From an uncultured Oscillospiraceae bacterium (GTDB lineage: Bacteria; Bacillota; Clostridia; Oscillospirales; Oscillospiraceae), in contig CALXFT010000008.1 of assembly GCA_944387635.1 (NCBI GenBank), positions 1 to 53,645 of the forward strand: DNA of 53,645 nucleotides. Reading direction: 5' to 3'. Position numbers and translations under genes: made by a program. The notes beneath the pieces were generated by a model. The model did no database searches and was not told where the DNA came from. It saw only the letters and a list, made by a program, of their open reading frames with translations. Position 1 is the first letter of the stretch; the number at the start of each line of letters is the position of its first letter. Shown one piece after another: positions 25,149-33,840 of the stretch.

Positions 25149-26003
25149 TTACACGCCGCTGTATGCGGAGAAGCCGCCGTCGATGGGCAGCACCACGCCG
25201 GTGATGAAGCCCGCCGCCTTGTCGTCCAGGAGGAACAGCAATCCGCCCGCCAGGTCTTCGGTGTTGCCGAAGCGGCCCATGGGGGTGCCGGCCAGGATCT
25301 TCTGGCTGCGCTGGGTGGGGGTGCCGTCGTCGTTGAACAGAAGCTTCTGGTTCTGCTTGCTGACAAAGAAGCCGGGAGCAATGGCGTTGACCCGGATGTT
25401 GCACTTGGAGAAGTGGACCGCCAGCCACTGGGTGAAGTTGGACACCGCCGCCTTGGCGCCGGAGTAGGCCGGGATCTTGGTCAGGGGCAGGAAGGCGTTC
25501 ATGGAGGAGATGTTGATGATATTGCCGCCGCCGTTGCGGACCATGTGCTTGGCAAATGCCTGGGTGGGGATCAGGGTGCCGTTGTAGTTCAGGTCGAAGA
25601 CCATGTTCACTCCGTCATCGTCCAGGTCGAAGAAGGTCTTGATGTCGTCCCGGTCCAGGTCCCCGTTTTCATAGTACTCCTTGTCGGTCTGGGCTGTGGG
25701 GTTGTTGCCGCCGGCGCCGTTGAGCAGAATGTCGCAAGGACCCAGGTCCTGGAGCACCTGATCGGCGATCCGCTCCATGTCCTCCCGGATCAGCACATTG
25801 CCCTTATAGGCCTTGGCAACGCCGCCCTCGGCGTTGATCTCCTCGGCGTAGCGGATGATGGAAGCGTCGGACCGGTTTACCAGGGCCACCTTCGCCCCGG
25901 CCCGGGCCAGGACCTTGGACAGGTAGCTGCACAGAACGCCGCCGGCACCGGTGACCACGGCCACTTTTCCGCTCAAATCGGTTTGCAGTACATTCTTTTC
26001 CAT
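25149..26003 (-). CDS. SDR-family oxidoreductase, probably sugar-acid (mannonate/fructuronate type)
   Basis: 284 residues, Rossmann-fold short-chain dehydrogenase. Cofactor motif is VVTGAGGVLCSYLSKVLA, structural motif NGAGGNN, catalytic Ser in NIINISSMNAF and the Tyr-X3-Lys pair in YSGAKAA. The insertion around EYYENGDLDRDD...FFDLD and the end VLPIDGGFSAYSGV match the SDR subgroup annotated as D-mannonate (fructuronate) oxidoreductases, as in B. subtilis UxuB/YjmF. The substrate is an inference, since no uxuA or kdgK lies near. I use the ATG at 26003 (AGGAAG 8 bases ahead) rather than the GTG at 26012. Confidence 0.8.
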   Translation of the reverse strand: MEKNVLQTDLSGKVAVVTGAGGVLCSYLSKVLARAGAKVALVNRSDASIIRYAEEINAEGGVAKAYKGNVLIREDMERIADQVLQDLGPCDILLNGAGGNNPTAQTDKEYYENGDLDRDDIKTFFDLDDDGVNMVFDLNYNGTLIPTQAFAKHMVRNGGGNIINISSMNAFLPLTKIPAYSGAKAAVSNFTQWLAVHFSKCNIRVNAIAPGFFVSKQNQKLLFNDDGTPTQRSQKILAGTPMGRFGNTEDLAGGLLFLLDDKAAGFITGVVLPIDGGFSAYSGV

Positions 26004-26038
26004 AGCACACACTTCCTTTGTTTGTTATTACAAATTTT

Positions 26039-26067
26039 ATTATACATGACCGGCTGAAAAATCGCAA
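26039..26067 (-). promoter_or_regulatory. Promoter of the SDR gene
   Basis: Minus strand: TTGCGA (26062-26067), a 17-base spacer and TATAAT (26039-26044). Divergent from the promoter at 26107-26135. Confidence 0.75.
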
Positions 26068-26106
26068 TATGCACCAAATAAAAAACAGACAATTTTCGGC
26101 TAAAGC

Positions 26107-26135
26107 TTGTAATTCTCTCCTCCCCGCTGTATAAT
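26107..26135 (+). promoter_or_regulatory. Promoter of the aldo/keto reductase gene
   Basis: TTGTAA (26107-26112), a 17-base spacer and TATAAT (26130-26135), 29 bases before the start codon. Confidence 0.75.
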
Positions 26136-26164
26136 GGAGGAAACCACCATCAAAGGAGGAGCTT

Positions 26165-27172
26165 ATGGAATACACCGTATTGGGCAAGACCGGCCTGAAG
26201 ATCTCCCGCATGGGCTTCGGCGGCATCCCCATTCAGCGCGTGGACCGGGAGACGGCCAGAACCCTTACGCACCGGCTGCTGGAGGCAGGCGTCAACTATA
26301 TCGACACAGCCCGGGGCTACACCGTCAGCGAGGAATACCTGGGCTTCGGCCTGGAGGGAATCCGGGGTCGCTTCATCCTGGCCACCAAGAGCATGGCACG
26401 AACCAGGGACGAAATGGCGGCGGACATTGACCGGAGCCTGAAAAACCTGCGTACGGATTACATCGACCTGTACCAGGTCCACAACCCCACTATGGAGCAG
26501 CTTGCTCAGGTAATCGCCCCCGGCGGCGCTCTGGAGGCCCTGCTGGAGGCCAAGTCCGCCGGCAAAATCCGCCACATCGGTCTGACCGCCCACGCTATGC
26601 AGGTCTTTGAATCGGCCCTGGACATGGACTGGGTGGAGACCTTCATGTTCCCGTACAACATTGTGGAAAACCAGGGGGAGGATCTGATCCGCCGCTGCGC
26701 CGGGAAGAACATCGGCTTTATCGCCATGAAGCCCCTGGCCGGCGGCGCCATCGAGGACGCGTCCCTGGCCCTGCGCTATATCCGCGCCAACCCCAGTGTC
26801 AGTGTGGTGATCCCCGGCATGGCAGAGGAGGGGGAACTGGCGCAGAACCTTGCCGCCATGAATGACCTCAGCCCCCTGTCGGAGGAGGAACTGACACGGA
26901 TGGAGGCAATCCGCAAGATCCTCGGCACCCAGTTCTGCCGGCGGTGCAACTACTGCCAGCCCTGCACCGCCGGGATCAACATCTCCAGCGCCTTCCTCTT
27001 CGACGGCTATTTGAGCCGGTACGGTCTGGCTGACTGGGCCAAGGTCCGGTACGCCTCCATGGACAAGACCGCCTCGGACTGCGTCGGCTGCGGCGTATGC
27101 GAGACCCGCTGCCCCTACCACCTGCCCATCCGGGAGATGCTGGCCAAAGTGGCGGAGCATTTCGGGAAATAA
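26165..27172 (+). CDS. Aldo/keto reductase with C-terminal iron-sulfur domain
   Basis: 335 residues. Residues 1-250 form an aldo/keto reductase barrel: VLGKTGLKISRMGFGGIPIQ at the start, NYIDTARGYTVSE with the catalytic Asp/Tyr pair, and YIDLYQVHNP. The C-terminal 80 residues hold two cysteine groups, CRRCNYCQPC (about 258-267) and the ferredoxin-type CVGCGVCETRCP (about 306-317), expected to bind [4Fe-4S] clusters. This architecture is common in anaerobic Clostridia (COG1453); substrates are mostly unknown. Preceded by AAAGGAGG and transcribed alone. Confidence 0.9.
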   Translation: MEYTVLGKTGLKISRMGFGGIPIQRVDRETARTLTHRLLEAGVNYIDTARGYTVSEEYLGFGLEGIRGRFILATKSMARTRDEMAADIDRSLKNLRTDYIDLYQVHNPTMEQLAQVIAPGGALEALLEAKSAGKIRHIGLTAHAMQVFESALDMDWVETFMFPYNIVENQGEDLIRRCAGKNIGFIAMKPLAGGAIEDASLALRYIRANPSVSVVIPGMAEEGELAQNLAAMNDLSPLSEEELTRMEAIRKILGTQFCRRCNYCQPCTAGINISSAFLFDGYLSRYGLADWAKVRYASMDKTASDCVGCGVCETRCPYHLPIREMLAKVAEHFGK

Positions 27173-27183
27173 ATACCCAAGAA

Positions 27184-27225
27184 AAAGCACTTCCGGTTTT
27201 CCAGGCCGGAAGTGCTTTTGGTTTT
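27184..27225. terminator. Bidirectional terminator between the reductase gene and serA
   Basis: 13-bp perfect stem AAAGCACTTCCGG/CCGGAAGTGCTTT (27184-27196, 27206-27218), with A and T runs on the two sides; convergent genes. Confidence 0.85.
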
Positions 27226-27264
27226 ACGCCCTTGTCTTTGGCGCCTTTGGACGCCGCGCGGGTC

Positions 27265-28428
27265 TTACTTGATCACCCGGACCCGGAGAACGCCTTCCAC
27301 CTGCTTCAGGTGTTCCACCACATCCGGCGAGGGATGCCGGTCCAGATCCAGCATGGTGTAGGCATACTCGCCCCGGCTCTTGTTCATCAAGCTGTCGATG
27401 TTGATGTCCTCACCGGCAATGGCGGCGGTAAACCGGCCCAAGGAGTTGGGGATGTTCCGGTGGAGGATGGTGATCCGCCCCGCCGCCCGGCAGACGCCCA
27501 TGTCGCAGTTGGGATAGTTGACGGAGTTGTTGATATTGCCGTTCTCCAGGTAGTTCATCATCTCCCGGACGGCCATTTTCGAGCAGTTGTCCTCGGACTC
27601 CTCGGTGGAGGCTCCCAGATGGGGAATGGCGATGCAGCCGGGCATGTTGGCGGTCTTCTCATTGGGGAAATCCGTGACGTATTTGGCCACCTTGCCGCTG
27701 GCCAGGGCCTGGGCCATAGCCTCGTCGTCCACCAGCAGGTCCCGGGCAAAGTTCAGAATGATGACCCCGTCCTTCATCTTGGCGATGGCCTCGGCGTTGA
27801 TCATCTTCCGGGTGTCGTCCAGAAGCGGCACATGGAGGGAGATGATGTCGCAGTTGGCATACAGCTCCTCCCGGCTGTTCACCCGGATGATGTGGCTGTC
27901 CAGGTGCCAGGCCGCCTCGATGGAGATGAAGGGGTCGCAGCCGTAGACGTTCATGCCCAGGCGTCTGGCGGCGTTGGCCAGAGGGCCGCCTACGGCGCCC
28001 AGCCCGATGACGCCCAGGTTCTTCTGCCGGATCTCATGACCGGCGAACTGGGACTTGCCCTTCTCCACCAGCCGGGTGATCTCGGAGCTTCCTTTAATGG
28101 ACTGGACCCAGTTGATGCCGCCCACAATGTCCCGGCAGGCCAGGAGCATGCCGCACAGGGCCAGCTCCATGACGGAGTTGGCGTTGGCGCCGGGGGTGTT
28201 GAAAACCACGATGCCCTTTTCCGCGCAGCTGGTCAGGGGGATGTTGTTTACACCGGCCCCCGCCCGGGCCACGGCGGCCAGGTTATCCGGCAAAACCATA
28301 TCGTGCATGTTGGCGCTGCGGACCAGAATGCCGTCGGCCTGGTCCAAATCGTCGGTCAGGCGGTAGTCTTCCGTCCACAGGGCGGTACCCTGGGAGGATA
28401 TCTTATTTAAATAATGGATGTTGTACAT
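27265..28428 (-). CDS. serA: D-3-phosphoglycerate dehydrogenase
   Basis: 387 residues: substrate-binding and NAD-binding domains of the D-2-hydroxyacid dehydrogenase family plus a C-terminal ACT domain (from about 315, NSLGRFTAAIAGEDINIDSL). NAD motif is LGVIGLGAVGGPLANAA. Catalytic Arg is in LNFARD, Glu in DFPNEKTANMPGC and His in AIPHLGAST. It oxidises 3-phosphoglycerate to 3-phosphohydroxypyruvate. The ACT domain implies serine feedback, though that is inferred from the family. Last gene of an apgM-like/serC/serA operon; the gap to serC is 29 bases. Confidence 0.95.
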   Translation of the reverse strand: MYNIHYLNKISSQGTALWTEDYRLTDDLDQADGILVRSANMHDMVLPDNLAAVARAGAGVNNIPLTSCAEKGIVVFNTPGANANSVMELALCGMLLACRDIVGGINWVQSIKGSSEITRLVEKGKSQFAGHEIRQKNLGVIGLGAVGGPLANAARRLGMNVYGCDPFISIEAAWHLDSHIIRVNSREELYANCDIISLHVPLLDDTRKMINAEAIAKMKDGVIILNFARDLLVDDEAMAQALASGKVAKYVTDFPNEKTANMPGCIAIPHLGASTEESEDNCSKMAVREMMNYLENGNINNSVNYPNCDMGVCRAAGRITILHRNIPNSLGRFTAAIAGEDINIDSLMNKSRGEYAYTMLDLDRHPSPDVVEHLKQVEGVLRVRVIK

Positions 28429-28457
28429 GGCGTTTCCCTTCTTCCTTTTTCCTGGGT

Positions 28458-29540
28458 TCAGCGGTTTTCCTTCTCAAATGCCTCCATGAAGGCCACCAGC
28501 TTTTCCACGCCCTCCAGAGGCATGGCGTTGTAGATGCTGGCCCGCATGCCGCCTACGGTCCGGTGTCCCTTCAGGTTTACAAATCCCGCGTCCGCGGCCG
28601 CCTGAATGAACTTGGCGTCCATGGCGGCGTCGCCGGTGACGAAGGGCACGTTCATCAGCGACCGGTCCTTCTTCACCACGGTCCCCCGGAACAGCAGGCT
28701 CCGGTCCAGGAAGTCATAGAGCACCGCCGCCTTCTTTTCGTTGCGCCTCCGGATCTCCTCCAGGCCGCCCATGTCCAGCAGCCAGCGGAAGACCTTCCCG
28801 CAGATGTAAATGCCGTAGGCCGGAGGCGTGTTGTACATGGAGCCGTTGTCCGCGTGGGTCTTATAACGCAGCATGGTGGGGGTTCCGGGGAGCACATCCT
28901 CCCGGATCAGATCCTCCCGGATAATGGCAATGACCACACCGGCGGGGCCGATGTTCTTCTGAACGCCGCCGTAGAGCATGCCGTAACGGGTCACGTCCAC
29001 AGGCTCCGACAAAAAGCAGCTGGACACGTCGGCTACCAGGTCCTTGCCCTTGGTATTGGGCAGCTCGTGGAACTTGGTTCCGTAAATGGTGTTGTTTTCG
29101 CAGATATAGACATAGTCCGCGTTCTCGCTGATGGGCAGGTCCGAGCAGTCGGGAATGTAGGAGAAGGTCTGATCCGCCGAGGAGGCCACGGCGTTGGCCT
29201 GACCGTAGAGCTTCGCCTCCTGCCAGGCCTTCTTAGCCCACTGGCCGGTGATGATATAGTCCGCCACCCGATTGCGCATGAGGTTCATGGGGATCATGGC
29301 AAACTGCTGGGAGGCGCCGCCCTGCAGGAACAGGACCTTATAATTGTCCGGAATCCCCATAAGGGTGCGCAGATCCGCCTCGGCCTGGTCGATGATGGCC
29401 TGGAATGCCTTGGACCGGTGGCTCATCTCCATGACGGACATGCCGGTACCCCGGTAGTCCAGCATTTCGTCAGCCGCTTCCCGGAGCACCCGCTCCGGCA
29501 AAACCGCGGGACCCGCGGAAAAATTGTATACTCTGGACAC
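28458..29540 (-). CDS. serC: Phosphoserine aminotransferase
   Basis: 360 residues, class V PLP aminotransferase. Start YNFSAGPAVLPERVLREAADE, the GGASQQFAMIPMNLM segment that holds the PLP phosphate and the PLP lysine in GGVQKNIGPAGV are all as in SerC. It converts phosphohydroxypyruvate and glutamate to phosphoserine. It starts at the GTG at 29540, with AGGAAGG upstream. Flanked by the apgM-like gene (26 bases upstream) and serA downstream. Confidence 0.95.
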   Translation of the reverse strand: MSRVYNFSAGPAVLPERVLREAADEMLDYRGTGMSVMEMSHRSKAFQAIIDQAEADLRTLMGIPDNYKVLFLQGGASQQFAMIPMNLMRNRVADYIITGQWAKKAWQEAKLYGQANAVASSADQTFSYIPDCSDLPISENADYVYICENNTIYGTKFHELPNTKGKDLVADVSSCFLSEPVDVTRYGMLYGGVQKNIGPAGVVIAIIREDLIREDVLPGTPTMLRYKTHADNGSMYNTPPAYGIYICGKVFRWLLDMGGLEEIRRRNEKKAAVLYDFLDRSLLFRGTVVKKDRSLMNVPFVTGDAAMDAKFIQAAADAGFVNLKGHRTVGGMRASIYNAMPLEGVEKLVAFMEAFEKENR

Positions 29541-29566
29541 AGAAATCCTTCCTCTCTAATTATTTG

Positions 29567-30766
29567 TCATTTCGCAATTAACCGCTCCATGAGCATGTGG
29601 CCCATGGGTACCAGGTTCCCGGTGGCGGCGGCTTCCGCCTCGGTGTACCTGGCCAGTGATTTGCGCTCCCGGGTGCTGTCATAGAGCACATAAGGTACCG
29701 GGTCGGCGGTGTGGGTCCGCAGACGGAGCAGATTGGGATGGTCCGGCAGCAGAAGCATCCGGTAGTCCTCCCCTGCCGCCTCCAGACTGCGGCGGACCGG
29801 GGCAATGATCCGGCTGTCCAGATATTCGATGGACCGGACCTTCTCCCGCGGCAGGCCCTGGTGGGCCATTTCGTCGGGCGCCTCCAAATGGATGTAGGCA
29901 AAGTCGCAGCCCTCTTTCAGCAGGGCGTCAATGGCGGCCTGGGCCTTGCCCTCCCAGTTGGTGTCGATGGAGCCGGTGGCTCCCTCCACCCGGCAAACCT
30001 CCATGCCGGCCCCCACGGCGATGCCCTTGAGCAGATCCACGGCGGAGATCATAGCGCCCTTCAGACCGGTCTTCTCCCGGAAATTTTCCAGGCTGGGCTT
30101 GGTACCCGCCCCCCAGAACCACAGGGAGTTGGCCTTGTGCTTGCCCTGGGCGGCCCGCTGCACATTCAGCGGGTGGTTGTTGAGAATGGCGTAGCTCTGC
30201 TCCATCATGGCCCGCAGCATGGGCTCCTGGGGAAGATGGGGACCGATGACCTTGGTCAGATGATCGTGGGGCGGCTCCAGAGACGTCACACGTCCGTGCT
30301 TCCAGACCATGATGTGCCGGTAACTGGTGCCGGTATAGAAACGGACCGCGTCTCCGTCGAACTCCTCCCGAATGGCGTCCATGAGAATATCCGCGTCCTT
30401 CGTGGAAATCTCGCCGGAACTGTGGTCTATAATGGTCTTCTGGGCGTAGGGCTCCTCCTCGGTCAGCGTCACCAGATTGCAGCGGAAGATCACATCCTCC
30501 GGCTCCATGGCCACGCCGACGCTGAGGGCCTCCAGGGGAGATCGTCCGGAATAGTTGGTCACGGGATCATAACCCATGACGGACAAGTTGGCAACGTCGC
30601 TTCCGGGGGCCATGCCCGCGGGCACATTCTGCACCATGCCCATCTCCCCCTTGGACGCCAGATCGTCCATTTCCGGCGTGTTGGCCGCCTCCAGGGGGGT
30701 CTTCCCACCCAGGGCCTCCACAGGCTCGTCGGCCATGCCGTCTCCAAGCACTACAATGTATTTCAT
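29567..30766 (-). CDS. ApgM-like cofactor-independent phosphoglycerate mutase / proposed homoserine kinase
   Basis: 399 residues of the alkaline-phosphatase superfamily (COG3635). Metal-site signatures: VVLGDGMADEP, the phospho-acceptor serine in APGSDVANLSVMGYDP, and the C-terminal LLLPDHPNLLRLRTH. In Clostridia this clade (TIGR02535) is annotated either as 2,3-bisphosphoglycerate-independent mutase or as a proposed homoserine kinase. Its place as first gene before serC and serA favours an amino-acid role: threonine synthesis from homoserine, or supply or removal of phosphoserine-pathway intermediates. No serB is in the operon. The ATG at 30766 follows AAGGAG; the frame to 30865 crosses the promoter. 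Confidence 0.8.
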   Translation of the reverse strand: MKYIVVLGDGMADEPVEALGGKTPLEAANTPEMDDLASKGEMGMVQNVPAGMAPGSDVANLSVMGYDPVTNYSGRSPLEALSVGVAMEPEDVIFRCNLVTLTEEEPYAQKTIIDHSSGEISTKDADILMDAIREEFDGDAVRFYTGTSYRHIMVWKHGRVTSLEPPHDHLTKVIGPHLPQEPMLRAMMEQSYAILNNHPLNVQRAAQGKHKANSLWFWGAGTKPSLENFREKTGLKGAMISAVDLLKGIAVGAGMEVCRVEGATGSIDTNWEGKAQAAIDALLKEGCDFAYIHLEAPDEMAHQGLPREKVRSIEYLDSRIIAPVRRSLEAAGEDYRMLLLPDHPNLLRLRTHTADPVPYVLYDSTRERKSLARYTEAEAAATGNLVPMGHMLMERLIAK

Positions 30767-30836
30767 AACCCCTCTCCTTCCCCGCGATTGCCTGTTTCCA
30801 TCCATCTGAGAAAGACAAATGGTTGCGGTATAGATT

Positions 30837-30865
30837 ATAGTATCATCATTCGCCTGAAAATACAA
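30837..30865 (-). promoter_or_regulatory. Promoter of the serine operon
   Basis: Minus strand: TTGTAT (30860-30865), a 17-base spacer and TACTAT (30837-30842), then AAT. The leader is about 65 bases. Confidence 0.55.
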
Positions 30866-30985
30866 GTCTCAATTCTGCCGGAAACGGCCCGTGAATTCCC
30901 TGCTTCCTCAGCAATTCTGCCTGTCCTCTTCCCTTTTCGCCGCCATTGTGGTACAATTGGGAAAAAACCGCAAGGAGGGATGGGT

Positions 30986-31519
30986 ATGCCCCGGCTTACG
31001 GAGGAATTCTATCACCGGCCCTGTGTCCAGGTGGCCCGGGATCTGGTGGGCAAGGTCCTGGTCTGCGGCGGCCGCCGGATGCGCGTCAGCCAGACCGAGG
31101 CCTACTGCGGCGAGGCCGACACCGCCTGTCACGCCAGCAAGGGCAGGACCAAACGGACCGAGGTCATGTATATGCCCGCCGGCACCGTGTATGTCTACCT
31201 GTGCTATGGTATGCACTGGATGCTGAATCTGGTCACCGGAGAGGAAGGCCAGCCGGAAGCGGTGCTGATCCGCGCCTGTGTGGAGGCCCCCGGCCCCGGA
31301 CGGCTGACCAAGGCCCTGGGCATCACCGGAGCGCTGAACCGGACCAGCGCGCTGACCGGGGAAAGTCTGTGGTTGGAAGACGACGGCTTTGTCTGCGGCG
31401 TTTCCGCCCACAAGCGGGTGGGCATCGGCTACGCCAGCCAGGCCGACCAGGACCGGCTGTGGCGGTTCGTTCTGGAGGAAAATGCGGCAGATTCCACAGA
31501 AAACCCGGTCTGCCCTTGA
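30986..31519 (+). CDS. DNA-3-methyladenine glycosylase (AAG/MPG family)
   Basis: 177 residues. The base-excision repair enzyme flips out and removes alkylated purines. Conserved features include DLVGKVLVC near the N-terminus, the catalytic Glu38 in RVSQTEAYCGEADTACHA, and YVYLCYGMHWMLNLV, which lines the pocket. The family is slightly longer (about 190-200), so the C-terminus is a little short but the fold core is complete. The ATG at 30986 is placed 7 bases after AAGGAGG; an ATG six bases upstream is too close to the site. Confidence 0.9.
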   Translation: MPRLTEEFYHRPCVQVARDLVGKVLVCGGRRMRVSQTEAYCGEADTACHASKGRTKRTEVMYMPAGTVYVYLCYGMHWMLNLVTGEEGQPEAVLIRACVEAPGPGRLTKALGITGALNRTSALTGESLWLEDDGFVCGVSAHKRVGIGYASQADQDRLWRFVLEENAADSTENPVCP

Positions 31520-31614
31520 CCGGGATTGGATTCTATGCTACTATTTTCCTATACGGCGCAGGGCCAGGCCGGTTCCTTCCCTGCGAAACTATTAAAGAAA
31601 TGAGGGTATCGATT

Positions 31615-32034
31615 ATGAAAGACCAAAACTGCGGCTACTGCATGGGCGGCGAGATTCTGGCCGGCTTCGGCATCAAGATCTGCGATCTGAAGGTCAGCCA
31701 GCTGATTCTGTTCAAGGAGCAGAGCCACCCCGGCCGTGTAATCGTGGCCTACAAAGACCACGTCAGCGAGCTGGTAGACATTTCCGAGGAGGAGCGGAGC
31801 CTGTTCTTCGCGGACGTGGCCCATGCCGCCAATGCCATCCACAAGGCCTTCCACCCCGACAAGGTCAACTACGGCGCCTACGGCGACGGCGGCTGCCACC
31901 TGCACTTCCACCTGGTCCCCAAGTACAAGGACGAATTCGAGTGGGGCACCCCCTTCGCCATGAACCCCGCCAAGACCTATCTGTCCGAGGCCGAATACGC
32001 CGAGATGATCCGCAAGATCCAGGACAATCTGTAA
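31615..32034 (+). CDS. HIT-family nucleotide hydrolase-like protein
   Basis: 139 residues. The histidine triad HLHFHLVP (95-102) is intact, as expected for a nucleotidyl hydrolase or transferase acting on AMP-linked substrates. The N-terminus has a CGYC motif (Cys6, Cys9), as in metal-binding HIT subgroups. The C-terminal part (KYKDEFEWGTPFAMNPAKTY) is typical of Clostridial HIT proteins. Start ATG at 31615 after GAGGG. It ends before a strong terminator. Confidence 0.88.
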   Translation: MKDQNCGYCMGGEILAGFGIKICDLKVSQLILFKEQSHPGRVIVAYKDHVSELVDISEEERSLFFADVAHAANAIHKAFHPDKVNYGAYGDGGCHLHFHLVPKYKDEFEWGTPFAMNPAKTYLSEAEYAEMIRKIQDNL

Positions 32035-32101
32035 AGCGAGCCTCCTTTCCCCGGCATGGCCCCTTTGGGGCCGGCCTCCGCGCTCCGGAAAAACACAAGG
32101 A

Positions 32102-32130
32102 AGACCCTGCGCACGGCGCAGGGTCTTTTT
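32102..32130 (+). terminator. Terminator after the HIT gene
   Basis: Stem AGACCCTGCG/CGCAGGGTCT (10 bp, loop CACGG-like) followed by TTTTTGATTT. Confidence 0.9.
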
Positions 32131-32169
32131 GATTTGCATATGCGGATCGGCGTCCCGCAGCAAAAGGTT

Positions 32170-32345
32170 TTAGAAAGCGTCAGCCTTATGCATAGTGTTT
32201 CCATCACAGCCAGGCCCTTGGCTCTCCTTCCAGGAGAGCTGGCAAAAATCTTTGATTTTTGCCTGAGAGGTCCATACCGCAGTACGTTTTTCTCGGGTGC
32301 TCAGATAGAACCGAGTGCTCCCCGACCCCTGCCGGAGGCCTTCCT
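32170..32345. repeat. Structured intergenic repeat with two tight hairpins
   Basis: Begins with TTTTAGAAAGCGTCAGCCTT...ATGCATAGTGTTT, the segment also found in repeat copy 2 (23551-23600, other strand), and CCCTTGGCTC shared with all copies. It then forms CTCTCCT/AGGAGAG (8 bp with flanks) and directly after it GGCAAAAATC/GATTTTTGCC (10 bp, 3-base loop, 32241-32263). GAGAGG follows, then a CTCGG/CCGAG stem near 32291-32314. Tandem stem-loops with this framework are scattered in gut Clostridia genomes. The rest of the gap 32035-32462 holds the HIT terminator and the MATE promoter. Confidence 0.7.
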
Positions 32346-32374
32346 TTTTTGTCCCGCAATTCCTTCCAAAGCCG

Positions 32375-32403
32375 TTGACAACGGGCGGGATTTCCCGTAC
32401 AAT
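32375..32403 (+). promoter_or_regulatory. Promoter of the second MATE gene
   Basis: TTGACA (32375-32380), a 17-base spacer and TACAAT (32398-32403). Confidence 0.8.
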
Positions 32404-32462
32404 GGACCGCGAACGGCTCCTCCGGAGCCCCATAAAAGAAAGGAATTCATAGGTCCGGCAAT

Positions 32463-33827
32463 ATGACAAGCACAGAAAGATTGCAAAACATGACCCAGGG
32501 AGATCCGGCCCGGCTGATCTTCTCCTTTGCCATCCCCCTGATGCTGGGCAACGTGTTCCAGCAGCTGTACACCACCGTGGATACGGTGATCGTGGGCCAG
32601 GCCCTGGGGCTCCAGGCCCTGGCGGCGCTGGGGGCGGCGGAGTGGCTGAACTGGCTGGTGCTGGGCATGATTCAGGGCTTTGCCCAGGGCTTCTCCATTT
32701 CCATGGCCCAGCGTTTCGGCGCGGGGGACCATCGGGGCCTGAACCAGGCCATTGCCGCCTCGGCAGGTCTGGCGGCGGCCATTTCCCTGGCGCTGCTGGT
32801 GGTGAGCCAGCTGGCCGTAAAGCCCATCCTGATTCTGATGAACACCCCGGAGGACATTCTGGGCGGAGCCCTGACCTATCTGCGGATCATGTTCGCCGGT
32901 ATCCCGGTGATCATGGCCTATAATGTCCTGGCCAGCATTCTCCGGGCTTTGGGAAACAGCAAAACCCCTCTGTACGCCATGGTCCTCGCCTCGGTGCTGA
33001 ACATCACGCTGGACCTGGTCTTTGTCATGGTCTTCCACTGGGGCATTGCCGGAGCGGTCATCGCCACGGTGCTGGCCCAGCTCTTTGCCGCCCTGTTCTG
33101 CCTGGGCGCGGTGCTGCGGATTCCCTTGCTCCGCGTGGACCGGGCGGACCTGATCCCCAGCCGGGCCATGTGCCGCCTGCTTCTGGGCCACGGCTCCCCG
33201 GTTGCCTTGCAGAACATGATCATTGCCGTTGGCGGCATGGTGGTCCAGGCCGTGGTGAACCGGTACGGCGTGATCTTCGTGGCCGGCTTCACCGCCACCA
33301 ACAAGCTCTACGGCCTGCTGGAGATTGCCGCCACCTCCTTTGGCTACGCCGTAACCACCTATGTGGGCCAGAACCTGGGCGCCGGGTTCCTGGACCGGAT
33401 CAAGCGGGGCCTTCGCAGCGCGGCCTGGATTGCCGTGCTGACCTCGGCCCTGATCACCGGGGCCATGTTCCTCCTGGGCCGGTACGCCGTGGGCATGTTC
33501 CTGTCCGGAGATCCGGCGGACGTGGCGCAGTCCACCCAGATCGCCCTGCGGTATCTGTACATCATGAGCGCCTTCCTGTCCGTGCTGTATCTGCTGCACA
33601 TCTACCGCTCCGCCCTCATGGGCCTGGGCGACACAGTGATCCCCATGGCCTCGGGGATCGTGGAGTTTGCCATGCGCATCGGCGCGGCTCTGATCCTGCC
33701 TGTATTTCTGGGCCAGGACGGCATCTTCTACGCGGAAGCGGCCGCCTGGGCCGGAGCCGCCGTACTGCTCATCGCCGCCTATTATGTCCGCATCCGCAGG
33801 CTCTCCCGGGCGGAAGAGGCCCGTTGA
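32463..33827 (+). CDS. MATE-family efflux transporter
   Basis: 454 residues, about twelve membrane segments in two homologous halves. Family features: IPLMLGNVFQQLYTTVDTVI with GQALG in helices 1-2, and in the second half GSPVALQNMIIAVGGMVVQA with NRYGVIFVAGFTATNKLYG. It belongs to the DinF-like branch common in Firmicutes and is not closely similar to the MATE protein encoded at 23664-25052. Probably an Na+- or H+-driven exporter with unknown substrate. The ATG at 32463 has only a moderate ribosome site (AGGT). Ends in a terminator at 33841-33882. Confidence 0.9.
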   Translation: MTSTERLQNMTQGDPARLIFSFAIPLMLGNVFQQLYTTVDTVIVGQALGLQALAALGAAEWLNWLVLGMIQGFAQGFSISMAQRFGAGDHRGLNQAIAASAGLAAAISLALLVVSQLAVKPILILMNTPEDILGGALTYLRIMFAGIPVIMAYNVLASILRALGNSKTPLYAMVLASVLNITLDLVFVMVFHWGIAGAVIATVLAQLFAALFCLGAVLRIPLLRVDRADLIPSRAMCRLLLGHGSPVALQNMIIAVGGMVVQAVVNRYGVIFVAGFTATNKLYGLLEIAATSFGYAVTTYVGQNLGAGFLDRIKRGLRSAAWIAVLTSALITGAMFLLGRYAVGMFLSGDPADVAQSTQIALRYLYIMSAFLSVLYLLHIYRSALMGLGDTVIPMASGIVEFAMRIGAALILPVFLGQDGIFYAEAAAWAGAAVLLIAAYYVRIRRLSRAEEAR

Positions 33828-33840
33828 TCCCCGCGCATCG

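Noticed and set aside
32210-32330. Glycine-riboswitch-like string on the minus strand (ACTGCGG...CTCTCAGGCAAAA)
   Set aside because: The string resembles the 3' half of a glycine aptamer, but the conserved GAAGGRGCAA core is absent and no minus-strand gene lies downstream; the HIT gene is on the other strand. It is better explained by the stem-loop repeat.
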